Positions 34,784 to 44,499 of a DNA stretch of 64,000 nt are shown piece by piece. The position numbers and the translations under genes are program-made. The stretch's first letter is position 1; every line of letters starts with the position of its first letter. The notes beneath the pieces are model-generated. The model was not told the DNA's origin and made no database searches. It was given only the letters and a program-made list of their open reading frames with translations. Source of the stretch: Sympetrum striolatum (Eukaryota > Arthropoda > Insecta > Odonata > Libellulidae); contig OX388349.1 in the NCBI GenBank assembly GCA_947579665.1, positions 27,746,459 through 27,810,458 on the forward strand. Direction: 5' to 3'.

Positions 34784-35889
34784 TTTATTGAATGTGTAGT
34801 TTTCTATGCATTATTCTATTCACTCTAACCCTTAGAAATATGACACGTACGATATTATGATAATCATAACTAGTAAGATCAGCTCTAAGTTTATGTACAA
34901 TTTATGGCAGGAATAAATACGTAAAGCACGGAATATCTCTCTAACATTTAACGATTGTGTTCCTTTTTTAGCCTCGTGAAAAATATCTATGCTCATTTTA
35001 GATATTCTGATTGTTTTTAGTTTTATTTTTACAGTCTGTATCCATAAATTGAATATTTATGCAAATGGTACTCACACACAGATGGCAAATTGATAAATTC
35101 GAGTCCTGTATGCGAACAAGGGTGAAAGAATTCCTCGAAACAATCCCCTTCTGCCTGGAACCCTTTACGATCACCTCCAAATCCTTCCCTGTCTTCACAA
35201 AAAGAATTCGACTGCATAAAATACGGATTTGGTGTTTCCCTTCCGAGGGTTCCCTGCCCTTTCCTTTTTTTGCTCGTGTTTTAGAAAACAGGCTTTAAAA
35301 CTGTAATGTTAGTTCAAATATCGTTGTAACATCTTGTTGTTCTCAAACTCAAACTAATCGATTTATTAGTTATATTTTCCTTCTAAATGAAAGAAAGTTT
35401 TTGAATTATTTGAAAGAATAACATAATCACAATAGTATCGGATTATAGTAAGCGATATCTCCTTGAAAGTACATTTATATCGTTTCCTCGGTTTTTGTGT
35501 AAACTAGCTTCTTTTAAATTTGTCAAAAGAGAAAGAATTATCTTGGGAAAAGGTTCAGGTCAATCATGTATGTGCCTGTCATTCGTCCCGTATTCAAAAC
35601 CTTTCTCCCAAAGATATCATCGAAGTATTAAAAAAAAATATATTGTACGTAACAAAATTTTGATTAATATTCTATTTTATTTGAGAGTGTGCCTAAGCAA
35701 AAGATTATATCTCAAAAATTCATCTAAAGGGTAGCATAAGCTCTACTGAAGTAGCTTTCTGTGTCAGTCTCAGATACATTATCAATAGATATAACACCAT
35801 ATTAGCTTTATTAGCACTAGAGATTCATTCTTTCCGCGAACAATACGTGACAATAACCGAATAAGGAAGTAATTTAGATTCGACTGGTG
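34784..35889. other. AT-rich sequence, nothing recognised
   Basis: Overlapping short frames on both strands around 34998-35298 and 35495-35734 show no domain. No RNA or defined repeat was seen. Confidence 0.3.
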
Positions 35890-35894
35890 TTTAC

Positions 35895-35962
35895 ACCCCC
35901 TGCCACACGCCGAAAGGCGGCTTGTAGGGTATTAATGTAGATGTAGATGTAGATGTAGATAT
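35895..35962 (-). mobile_element. LINE 3' tail relic with (GTAGAT)n end
   Basis: TACACCCCCTGCCACACGCC, GAAAGGCGGCTTGTAGGGTA is a small stem-loop tail, followed by TTAATGTAGATGTAGATGTA GATGTAGAT simple repeat (35936-35960). The tail is the reverse-strand version of the motif at about 4930-4985 and is related to 41005-41060. Similar tails terminate CR1-like LINEs in many arthropods. No ORF part remains here. Confidence 0.55.
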
Positions 35963-36880
35963 TGAAGTAAGAAAACAGAAAAATATGACGATTCACATAA
36001 TGTGGTTAGCACAACCAATGCAAGTGGCGACAATTTCCAGCAAAGGCTCCTTAGGCTCCACACATCTGCATAGCTAGGATACTGAATTATAAATACGAAG
36101 AAATCTTCAGACGCGATATTTGATGAAGAGTTTAATTTTTGTATATAAAATACATAATGATGATGGGACTGAACATTATTCCCTTTCCCTTTGTTATTTC
36201 AGTTAGGTATCATCTCTCTCATCAAAGTCATATCCATTAAAACTTCATAAATTTTAGAAGAAAATCTGTAATGTTATATTTTCATTTGATGCTCTTTCCA
36301 ATCCTTTTATTTTTTCAAATAAGAATAATGCACAATTTTTTTAATTAATAACGCTGGAAAATTCCGTGGCTTCAATATTCCTAGCAAAATGTGTATTGGG
36401 ACACCCGAAAGAAATAATACCCGATCTAATTTTAGTGTTCTTTTGTCACGATTTTTCGATACTTACATGAAGCGTGAGAGAAATCTTCATATAAATGTAA
36501 AAATTAATTATTTCACAAATTGTTGTAAAAATAAAGTAATGGCCAATCAACATCACAAACCGTCCTAAAGTTATGTTTACAAAAACGATTTTCAGAAAAT
36601 ATTTCGGGAGCTCTTTTCATTCATAAAAGGCCTTTGCAGTTGATAAAAAAATATTGATGTTTCACTCGGGTGTTTACGGCGGCTGTAAAATCTTTCAGAT
36701 AAAGCAAAATTTGTTTGCTTTAGTCGGGAATGTTTTTAGAGGTGTTTAGGAAAGGTTCTTCGTGCGGATCTAAATAAAAAAAATGTTTACAGTTAATTAG
36801 TCAGGTAAAGGGAAGAATAACGGAGCAACAGAAAGCTATGTGACTAATCACAACATTTGAAGCACCTAAAAGGCGCCTTC
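35963..36880. other. AT-rich sequence, nothing recognised
   Basis: Upstream flank of nothing and downstream flank (in transcription sense) of the minus-strand tRNA gene. No coding or RNA structure was recognised. Confidence 0.3.
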
Positions 36881-36882
36881 AG

Positions 36883-36889
36883 AAAAAAA
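36883..36889 (-). terminator. RNA polymerase III T-run terminator of tRNA-Ile(UAU)
   Basis: Seven consecutive A on the plus strand read as T7 on the transcript strand, one base after the tRNA 3' end. This is the normal position and form of a Pol III terminator and supports the tRNA being a functional gene. Confidence 0.85.
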
Positions 36890-36890
36890 G

Positions 36891-36980
36891 TGCTCCAGGT
36901 GAGGCTCGAACTCACAACCCCGGCATAGCTCGGACACTGTCGTATAAGTACCGTGCGCTAACCAATTGCGCCACTGGAGC
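36891..36980 (-). tRNA. tRNA-Ile(UAU), intron-containing
   Basis: Read on the minus strand this is 90 nt folding as a complete cloverleaf. The acceptor is GCTCCAG/CTGGAGC plus a discriminator A, and the D-stem is GCGC/GCGC around AATTGGTTA. The anticodon stem is CGGTA/TGCCG, with loop C-T-TAT-A interrupted after position 37 by an intron of about 16 nt (CGACAGTGTCCGAGCT). The T-arm is GTGAG-TTCGAGC-CTCAC. A box (TGGCGCAATTGG) and B box (GTTCGAGCC) are intact. Anticodon UAU reads the rare AUA isoleucine codon. An intron at the canonical 37/38 site is known in tRNA-Ile(UAU) genes of animals, so this copy needs the tRNA splicing endonuclease. A T7 terminator follows at once. A decayed relative lies at 37570-37662. 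Confidence 0.95.
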
Positions 36981-37569
36981 ACTGGAGGATTTGGTAGTTT
37001 TTATACCTTGAGGTAGAGGACGAGTTGCTGCTGTAACGTTTGTAAATGAACCGTTTATATAAAAGAGGAGTGTGTTTTTATGGTGTTTGTATTTCTTTCG
37101 ATTTAATTTCGGCCATTACTTACTTAAAAAATAATGCCTACTTAAATACTTATATGTATTATTGGGGATTACATTTTTTTGCCCATCCTTAAGAAATCAT
37201 TGTATTTCCTACACTTAAAAGATTATCATTCTTGCGAATTAAAATATGCTACAGGATATCGTTGTGTAACCTGTTCTTGAATTATGAAGGTATGGGAAAA
37301 ACAGAATTATAACATTTAATTCCTGATACTGTTCCGGCAAATTTATGAATCGATTCATTTGCATCACACATAATCAATAACGCATTATCGAAATCTTTGA
37401 TGCGTCAAGGTTTCAGGATATTCGATACTTTCTGGAGAGATTTCTTTATCAGATTGTAAGGTGATAACATTTATGCTTAACTGGCAAGATAGATGCAGCT
37501 AAACTGAATTGCAAAATCATCGAATAAAAGACATTATTTTAAAACGTTTTTAGTATCATCCAAGAGATA

Positions 37570-37662
37570 TGCTTTGGTTAAGGCTCAAACTCGCACTTCC
37601 GGCAGAGTAGGTAAAAATATATATTATAAGGACCTTGCGCCAACCAATTGCATCACTAGATT
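37570..37662 (-). pseudogene. Decayed tRNA-Ile(UAU) copy, intron retained
   Basis: On the minus strand, AATCTAGTGATGCAATTGGT, TGGCGCAAGGTCCTTATAA aligns with the intact tRNA-Ile(UAU) gene (36891-36980). The TTATA anticodon region is preserved. An AT-rich insert of intron position and size follows, then CTGCCGGAAGTGCGAGTTTG and AGCC. The acceptor stem no longer pairs (AATCTAG against a 3' end of TAACCAAAGC), the B box is mutated and there is no T-run terminator. It keeps an intron-like insert, so it arose from DNA duplication and not by reverse transcription of a mature tRNA. Confidence 0.75.
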
Positions 37663-39300
37663 TATGTTAGTTGATTATTCTTCAATGATCTCATGAGTAT
37701 TTATATTAAGTACGTGTTACTCTTCTTTGGGATTAGAAAATTTTGAATATTAATGTAGAGAAGGACATTTACGTTTATACATATCTTTAGGAATGCAGTG
37801 GAATATGTCACTATAATATAATACGTCAATGAAGCAGAAATTGATGAGAGTTTTTAAGAAGTATAGGCGATCTGATCAGTTGTATTTATTTGGAAGTCTA
37901 ATTTTTAAACTCAACAGAAAATTGAGCCTTAAACGTGGAGCAAGTAATCGCGATCTCGCTTGGGTAAGGTCCTTTAGAACTTCACTTTTCAATTTAGCTT
38001 TCGATAGGCTATTTTGGAAAACGTTTCAAAATAAACTTAAATAATAACCTTAACTTGCCTGTAATACCGGTAAATAATGCCATAATCTCCAAAAGGATAG
38101 AAGTAATAATACAACATAAAAGATAGCTCATGTTTTCAAGAACGTTGAAAAACAAGCAGCATATAAACTGATTAGGATTAAATAGAAAAAATAAGATATA
38201 AAAATTACATAACTGTGTCAGAGGAAATGCATTATTTTCTGCCGTGTTTACGCTGCTAAAAGGACCTTTGGAAACCCAGTGAACGCATGGCACATATATT
38301 TTAAGGAAACAAAGAGGAAAATCGGAAAAACGTCAGCGGGCCATCATTTAAAGTTTAAACAGAGATGGGCTAGCGTTTATCACGGTGGATAGCTCAATCG
38401 TATTTTGAGCGACACCGCAAATATATTGAGAATCTTCCGAATTGATCCCTCAACATAAATTCCTTTACCTCTGAATCTCCTTCATACTTCAATCTGTCTC
38501 TCTTTTTTCTCTTCATTTCCCTTTCCGTCCCTCACTCCCCGTTCATCCCCACCAATTTATTTTCCCTTCTCCCGCGTCGCATAGCCTCACGGGACCTGCC
38601 CGCCTTCCTTTTTTAATCTAGATATCCCTCCATGACGAATAATCCTCATTTTAATTGGCGACCTAGGGCACGAAACACAAAACTTGACTTACGGTCGAGA
38701 GCGAGGATTTTTATTATGAGGCTTATCGATACATTTTTGTCGGCGGTTATTTTTTTTCATCGGGGGAAAGACCTCAGACGTCTGCATTCCCTAATTGGCG
38801 TTTTTTTCTCCCGGGCACAAAAGATTCGTCTCTTTAAAAAATCGTGCCCTGGTCATGCCTGCGTTATCATTATTTTCGTTCGGCGAGGATTCGTTTGACT
38901 CGTATCTCTTTCGCAGAACGGGATCAGCGCTTCTTCTTTTTTCTTTGCAGCTGAAAAAAGTGATTCCGGAACGAGGTTGAGGTTCGATTCTTAAATGAAG
39001 GAGGCTAATAAATATTTTTATCATTCTCGACCGCTGACTTTTATTTTTCCTTGAGTACCTGACTTGATGTTTCCTTTAAGTTTCGAATCTTAAAATAAAT
39101 GAGACTTTGACACTAGTTAAGACTATACTTTTCTAATTTTCCCACACTAAGATGGAAAGGAAACGAATTGAGAACTTACTCTCTCTATGCCTGGATTTTT
39201 ATGTATGAATAAATAAACTTTTGATCGTCCTTTTTAAATGACAAAAGTAACTTTGCAGTCTACAAAATACATAAAATGTAAATTGTAATAATTATTTTTA
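37663..39300. other. Unique-looking sequence; more balanced block at about 38560-38990
   Basis: About 38460-38620 is pyrimidine-rich (CTTTCCGTCCCTCACTCCCC). About 38630-38990 has fewer AT runs and opens small frames on both strands (38632-38898 plus, 38791-39024 minus) without a domain. A candidate conserved non-coding block; no gene was recognised. Confidence 0.3.
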
Positions 39301-39313
39301 AAATTTACAATTG

Positions 39314-39438
39314 GGATCCCGGATAGTCATATGGACAGCGAGTTTTCCTTTGTTGAAAGCGGTCCTGGGTTCATTCACACTAGGAGCCAATGTGTGGAAT
39401 TACCTAAGCTGTCATAGCACTTATAACAATATGACTAC
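39314..39438 (+). mobile_element. tRNA-derived SINE, copy 2 (perfect 12-bp target-site duplication)
   Basis: GGATCCCGGATAGTCATATG, GACAGCGAGTTTTCC...GTTGAAAGCGGTCCTGGGTT parallels copy 1 at 3345. The B box is damaged here (GGGTTCATTCACAC), and the body CAATGTGTGGAATTACCTAA, GCTGTCATAGCACTT is retained to the TGACTAC end. It is flanked on both sides by AATTTACAATTG (39302-39313 and 39439-39450), a perfect 12-bp duplication. The two copies fix the family's ends at about 125-130 bp. Confidence 0.85.
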
Positions 39439-39450
39439 AATTTACAATTG

Positions 39451-41000
39451 CGTATTTTGAACTCTTTTTTCTTTTACTTCATTTTCATTCTTTTAACCAA
39501 AAATTAATGCTTTTGTTATCAGCATTGAAAGAGGAATGAAGTCTTTCTTATTAAGAAAAAGCACTCACCTTGAAATTCAGATCTAAACAACAGTGAAAAA
39601 TTAGAAATTAATTAATTAAATACATCAAAGGTAATTAAATGCATACATTTACCAAAATGCATTTGCTTTGTTCGATCTTAACTTCATTAGAATATCAATT
39701 TTTCTGTAAGCATAATTTCGATGCAATGTATCAATGAGCCAGTTTCAAATAACAATTCAAATTAATTTCAATCTCATATGAACATAAAAAAACGTTTTAA
39801 TAGACCCAGATTTATCAATGAAATCCAAAAAAGTGTAGACTTTTTACTGAGTTTATAAACTGCTAAAAAGCTAGTCCGTGGAAAATATTTCTTCGATTAT
39901 GCTTTCATAACATTCGAATGGCAAGTAATTTCCGCATATGAGCAACAATCCCACCGTTTCAATACAAGACCATTGCGTTGTAGCATACCCTATAGGGGGA
40001 TACTGCTTTCTCGGAATAGGGATGATATCCATTGCGTGTTAGTCCTTCCCCTTTCGAAACCTCCCTCGAAAAACCCTTTAGGATCACCGTTGATCCTTGC
40101 TCCCGTATCCTCATTCCACAATCCACCCAAAGCGACCCTGGTTAAGTCTCCGTCCCTCAGGGTTTGCGAAAGGATATGAGAGATCATTGCGGGCCTTCTA
40201 TGGAGATGAGGACGAAAAAGAAAACAGCTTTCTCCTTCTCATTCCGGTTCCTCAACATGTCACCAAGTCCTTCTTTTCTTTAGTCATTCAGATAAGGAGA
40301 GAGCGAGGACGGGGTAGTTTCCTGTGTCTATTACTACCCCATAGTCGGATAGAGGATGTAAGATGTTGGATGAACATTGTAGATGTAGTAGAGGTGACAG
40401 CTCAAATTGACTCATAATAGACTTAATTTTGGTGCGACAGAAGTTTACTTTTGCTTGTTGTCGCTCCTACTGTATATATTGGAGTAACCTTCACGAATAA
40501 CTTAACAAGGCCCTCATTCGTAATATTTGTGAAAGAGTATTTAAGAAACAGCTTCGTCAAGTTAATACTCGGTAAATGCGAAGAAAAGAACCGCGAGCGA
40601 CGCTACTCTACGTTATTTAATCTTTACTTCATGTACGCATAGTGTGAGACCCTGCTAAAAATACTGTATTTGTGAATAAGAAAGGTTCCGCGAAAAAGAA
40701 TATGTTTTGTATATTGTTGCTACTACATATCAATGAGCGTTCTTCAGATTCTTCATAACGCAGGATGGGAATCTTTCAAAGATAGAGGATGTAAAAAAAT
40801 CTTTTATTTACTTAAAAAATTCAGATAAAGTACGTTCTCGGGGTATGTTGCCGATATTATGTAAACCTCCTTGTTATATATGCCGTTCAAACACCCCATG
40901 GAAGCTAAGAAAGATAGATACTAGATCAAGTCGCTTCAAGAATTACATTTCTTTTCGTGAATTCTAGGCAAAAGTTATCGATTAGGGAAGTAGAATATTG
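39451..41000. other. AT-rich sequence with a balanced block at about 39960-40420
   Basis: About 39960-40420 is less AT-rich and opens several short frames on both strands (39973-40179, 40097-40417, 39990-40187 minus), none with a recognisable domain. No RNA or repeat was identified. Confidence 0.3.
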
Positions 41001-41004
41001 ATGA

Positions 41005-41060
41005 GTGTACTTCCCCTAGTCATGCGCCGAAAAGCGGCTTACAGAGTGTAATCCCGTAAA
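41005..41060 (-). mobile_element. LINE 3' tail relic (diverged)
   Basis: GTACTTCCCCTAGTCATGCG, CCGAAAAGCGGCTTACAGAG aligns with the tail at 35900-35935 (CACCCCCTGCCACACGCCGA, AAGGCGGCTTGTAGGG), keeping the GCGCCGAAAAGCGGC stem-loop. Only this short tail is recognisable. Confidence 0.45.
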
Positions 41061-43582
41061 ATTCATACCGGTTAGTTCGAAATAGAGCCTAATTTGGGAT
41101 AATTTGGGGTAATGCTAATACAACTTGTGGAATTCTGCTGCTAGTAATATTAGATATTAATAACTAAACTAAATCTAAAGAGTGTCTTATAAAGGAAAGT
41201 AAAAGGTAAAAATACGATTCAGCGTAAGAGATAAAGCTAATAAATCTAATAAAATAATTAATAAATATGTTTACTTTAACTTGCTGCAATACATAAATGT
41301 AAATGGAATGCCAATAAGGTACTTTATTCTCAATGATGAAAGCTAAATATATCTCTTTTATATTTAACTTATTCTGAAATAGAAAAATAAATAACCACTT
41401 AGATTTGAAAATGTTAGATATATTTTCGAATTTAAAGTCCCGAGTATTTCCCGGTAAACGAATCATGGATTTCTGCACTTAATGCGTGGATGAATAGAAA
41501 TATTGGTATATTGGTAACTCCTGTCTTGATTTAGCCAGAAAACAGATGTTCAAGTCTAAATCTGAAAAATGTATCGCATTTGCCGGGATTTAGGCGTTTC
41601 CTTTTGCCCTAACTATTCCCATTCCTTTTTGCTTATGCGTATGAATAACTAATTACTTCTAGTGTTAAATACTGGAAAAGATGGAAAAATAATTTTATTG
41701 CGATAGCTTGTATTACTATCTTTTATTATTGTTAATTTTATTATCATCATCATCATATTATAATCATATCGTTTAGTTTATTTTATTATCATAATAACCG
41801 ATAAAATAGCATAAAAATTAGCCCATTAGTTTTTCAAATAATTATTGGCTATATTAGGATTAACATTTTTTTAAATCTTATACTCATGAAATTCAAAGTT
41901 TGCCGAACTAAAATTATTTTAGAAGTTTAACATGATAGTGTATCGACACATTTTCACAAATTACTATGTTTCAGTTATTAATATTCCCGGTTTTGTGTAC
42001 TAAGGGAGCTTGGCTTACACTTATATTGCTTTTGTTTTGTAAACAAAGAAGAAACTTATACGATCTTATATTTTATCTCGATAATTACCATAAATAAATT
42101 CCCAATAGGTGCTTATAAACATTTCATACTCATACATGATCGTAAAAAACATACAAAATCCATTCACCTGTCATTTTATTTTCAAAATCGGCGCGAAGCT
42201 TACCAATTCTCTTTTTACATTTCAAATCGGAAACGATTTAAATATTTGAAAGAATTTGGGATGACGGCCAAACCTTTTCGATTGCTCGTTAACTGATTCA
42301 TGCTAAATGGAATTCCGAGTCTTAAGTAATGAAACATGGCAGTCGGCGAATCAAGTTTGCCTGTCATGTTCATTATGTGGATGTCATGTTTAAATTTTTC
42401 TTTGCTTGATTTTTTACCGGCTCAATGTTAATTTCTAGCTGATTGATTTGAGTATTAAGGCATTTAATGATTATTAATTCTATCGGAGACACCCCCCTCA
42501 GTTTAATTAGTTACTTTATGGTTTGGAGACGGCTTTGTCATCCATCAATTATAACATTTGTTTGTGTGCCATACAAATGTCTTGTTAGAATTTAATTGGT
42601 GTCTTTTTCTCAATTCATCATCTCGGGGGAAATATGAAAGGAGAATAAAATTATAAAATCCACTTGCGTAAATTTTACCGACTTATCATGAATCTCCAAT
42701 TGTTATTCATAAGTATACTATTGTATAGCTGATATATGTTGCCGACTAAGTATATTGACTCTTCAAGGACAGAATGTGTATGTGTTAACGACCCCTACTG
42801 CGCTGTCGAATTCAGGCTATATTACTTACCTGCAGGTTAAATGCTTAAATGTTGGCTATGCTCGATTGGAAAGTTTTAGGTCTCATACTTTGCATAAAAA
42901 TCACACAACAATAGAAATAGTAATGAACTATTAGGTGTAAAAGGTCAAATATAGTCTATTTTTATTAGTAAACCGGCCGGTCTTCGAGAAGAGAGGGATT
43001 TAAATTGAGCAGAGCGTCCGTGAGGGGTTATATTCGTAGGTTTTCCCATCTCGAACTTTCGGTCTTCTCCAAGTACCTTGAGGTAAAAATAACATAATGA
43101 AATATGAATGAATAAATATGAAGGTACTTCCATAAATATTACAGACGTATGTTTACAATTAAAACCAAAGAAGGTACCACCTATAAAAATCTCAAATTCT
43201 CGGATGTTTGAGGGATTCAAATTTTAGTTCAAAACGAGTTTATTATTAAAATATATTCCTATGCCCTGACTTGTGGTGGGATGAAATTTTAAAGATATTT
43301 ACCCTAATGTTTCAAATACCTAGAGATAATATTTCCTTCATTTCCTTTCTGAATGAGCAAGCAATCAGCCCCCACAGCACACTATATTACTCCATATTTT
43401 TCTGTCCAAATTTACTCACAGTTGTCGCTTCAGAACATTTGTACGCACGTTTTCTCATTTTCACAATCCTTCATTTCTTCTTGCTGTCATTCTTTTCTGC
43501 TTCTCATTTAATACATCCTGCAATAGAACCAAATCTATTCCCGCTTCCGTCAGACATTTTTCACTCTGGGTGCACGCCATAA
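41061..43582. other. AT-rich sequence, nothing coding; small ATC repeat at about 41742
   Basis: ATCATCATCATCAT lies near 41743. The stretch 42180-42620 is moderately balanced and may be unique conserved DNA. Frames at 42945-43220 (minus) and 43271-43582 (plus) carry no domain. Confidence 0.3.
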
Positions 43583-43586
43583 TGTA

Positions 43587-43663
43587 CACTCCTGGCCAAA
43601 ATTAACGCAGCACCGGCCGTAAGGATCGCTAGGGAGGTGCTGCGTTAATTTTGGCCAGGAGTG
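43587..43663 (-). mobile_element. 77-bp palindromic MITE, copy 2 (inverted relative to copy 1)
   Basis: The arms 43587-43614 and 43636-43663 are perfect 28-bp inverted repeats starting CACTCCTGGCCAAAATTAAC. The 21-bp loop (GGCCGTAAGGATCGCTAGGGA, written as two parts GGCCGTAAGG and ATCGCTAGGGA) is the exact reverse complement of the loop at 10831-10851. TA duplications sit at 43585-43586 and 43664-43665, and the palindrome extends two bases further on each side. Near-identity of the two copies, against otherwise diverged repeats, indicates recent mobility. Confidence 0.9.
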
Positions 43664-44151
43664 TACATTTATATCCCTAACCTTCTAATCTTATACCAAT
43701 AAAATGTAATTATCATAGAATGTTCATCTATTCAGTAAATGTTTGGAGTAAAGTATGATTAGGTAAATAATTATGATGAGGATGTAATTCAGTTTGTTAA
43801 CTCGGATCAGTTCAGTATAGTTTACTAGATGTAATTCAAGGTTATACAAGAAGAGAAAAATAGTGACTTGGCTGGGACTCAGTTGCAGGCTTTCCTGTGC
43901 GATGTTAAAACTTCAATCTATCATTTGTAGATGTGATTCATGTAGCAAAGTTTTGAAGTATTTTGAATCGTGTCATCGTGTTGGTATTCTCGAATCCACA
44001 TGCTTTAAATCAATCTTTATGGTCGGCAGACCAAAAAAAGCCTGGTTTGGATCCTTAATGATCGGCTAATAGTAACCGGCTACTATAAGCTAGCAAAAGT
44101 TATGTGATGTGGAAATGATGACAAATAGGCGAGATGAGGAATGAGATTGAG

Positions 44152-44220
44152 TAAAACTAAAGCTAAACTAAAACTAAAACTAAAACTAATACTAAAACTA
44201 AACTAAAACTAGACTAAAAC
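44152..44220. repeat. (AAAACT)n-type simple repeat
   Basis: TAAAACTAAAGCTAAACTAA and onward is an imperfect tandem array of AAAACT/AAACT units with a few substitutions (GCT, AATACT, AGACT). It is a simple-sequence repeat with no coding meaning. Confidence 0.85.
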
Positions 44221-44389
44221 GCAATGTAGAACATATTTGCGTAAATGTGCAGAACAATGACCCTAAGAATATCACTTTCCAAATCGTTCAATAAGTAATT
44301 GCCAAATGTCGTTATTTAGTATCCTTCATTAGTAATTTTTATATCATTTCGGTCGTGGGCAAGACCGAGAGGGGAGGAAATAGTTACAT

Positions 44390-44499
44390 CATAACTACAT
44401 CTAAACATCTACATCTACATCTACACAATAAACATAAACTAATCTACATCTACATCTACACAACTAAACATCTAGGCTACCTGGCCTAGATGTTTAGTT
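44390..44499. repeat. (CTACAT)n repeat ending in a 16-bp perfect hairpin
   Basis: Two short CTACATCTACATCTACA arrays (about 44407-44425 and 44442-44461) precede a perfect inverted repeat: AACTAAACATCTAGGC (44462-44477), loop TACCTG, GCCTAGATGTTTAGTT (44484-44499). The simple repeat is the complement of the (GTAGAT)n found at the LINE tail at 35936-35960. Confidence 0.75.
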
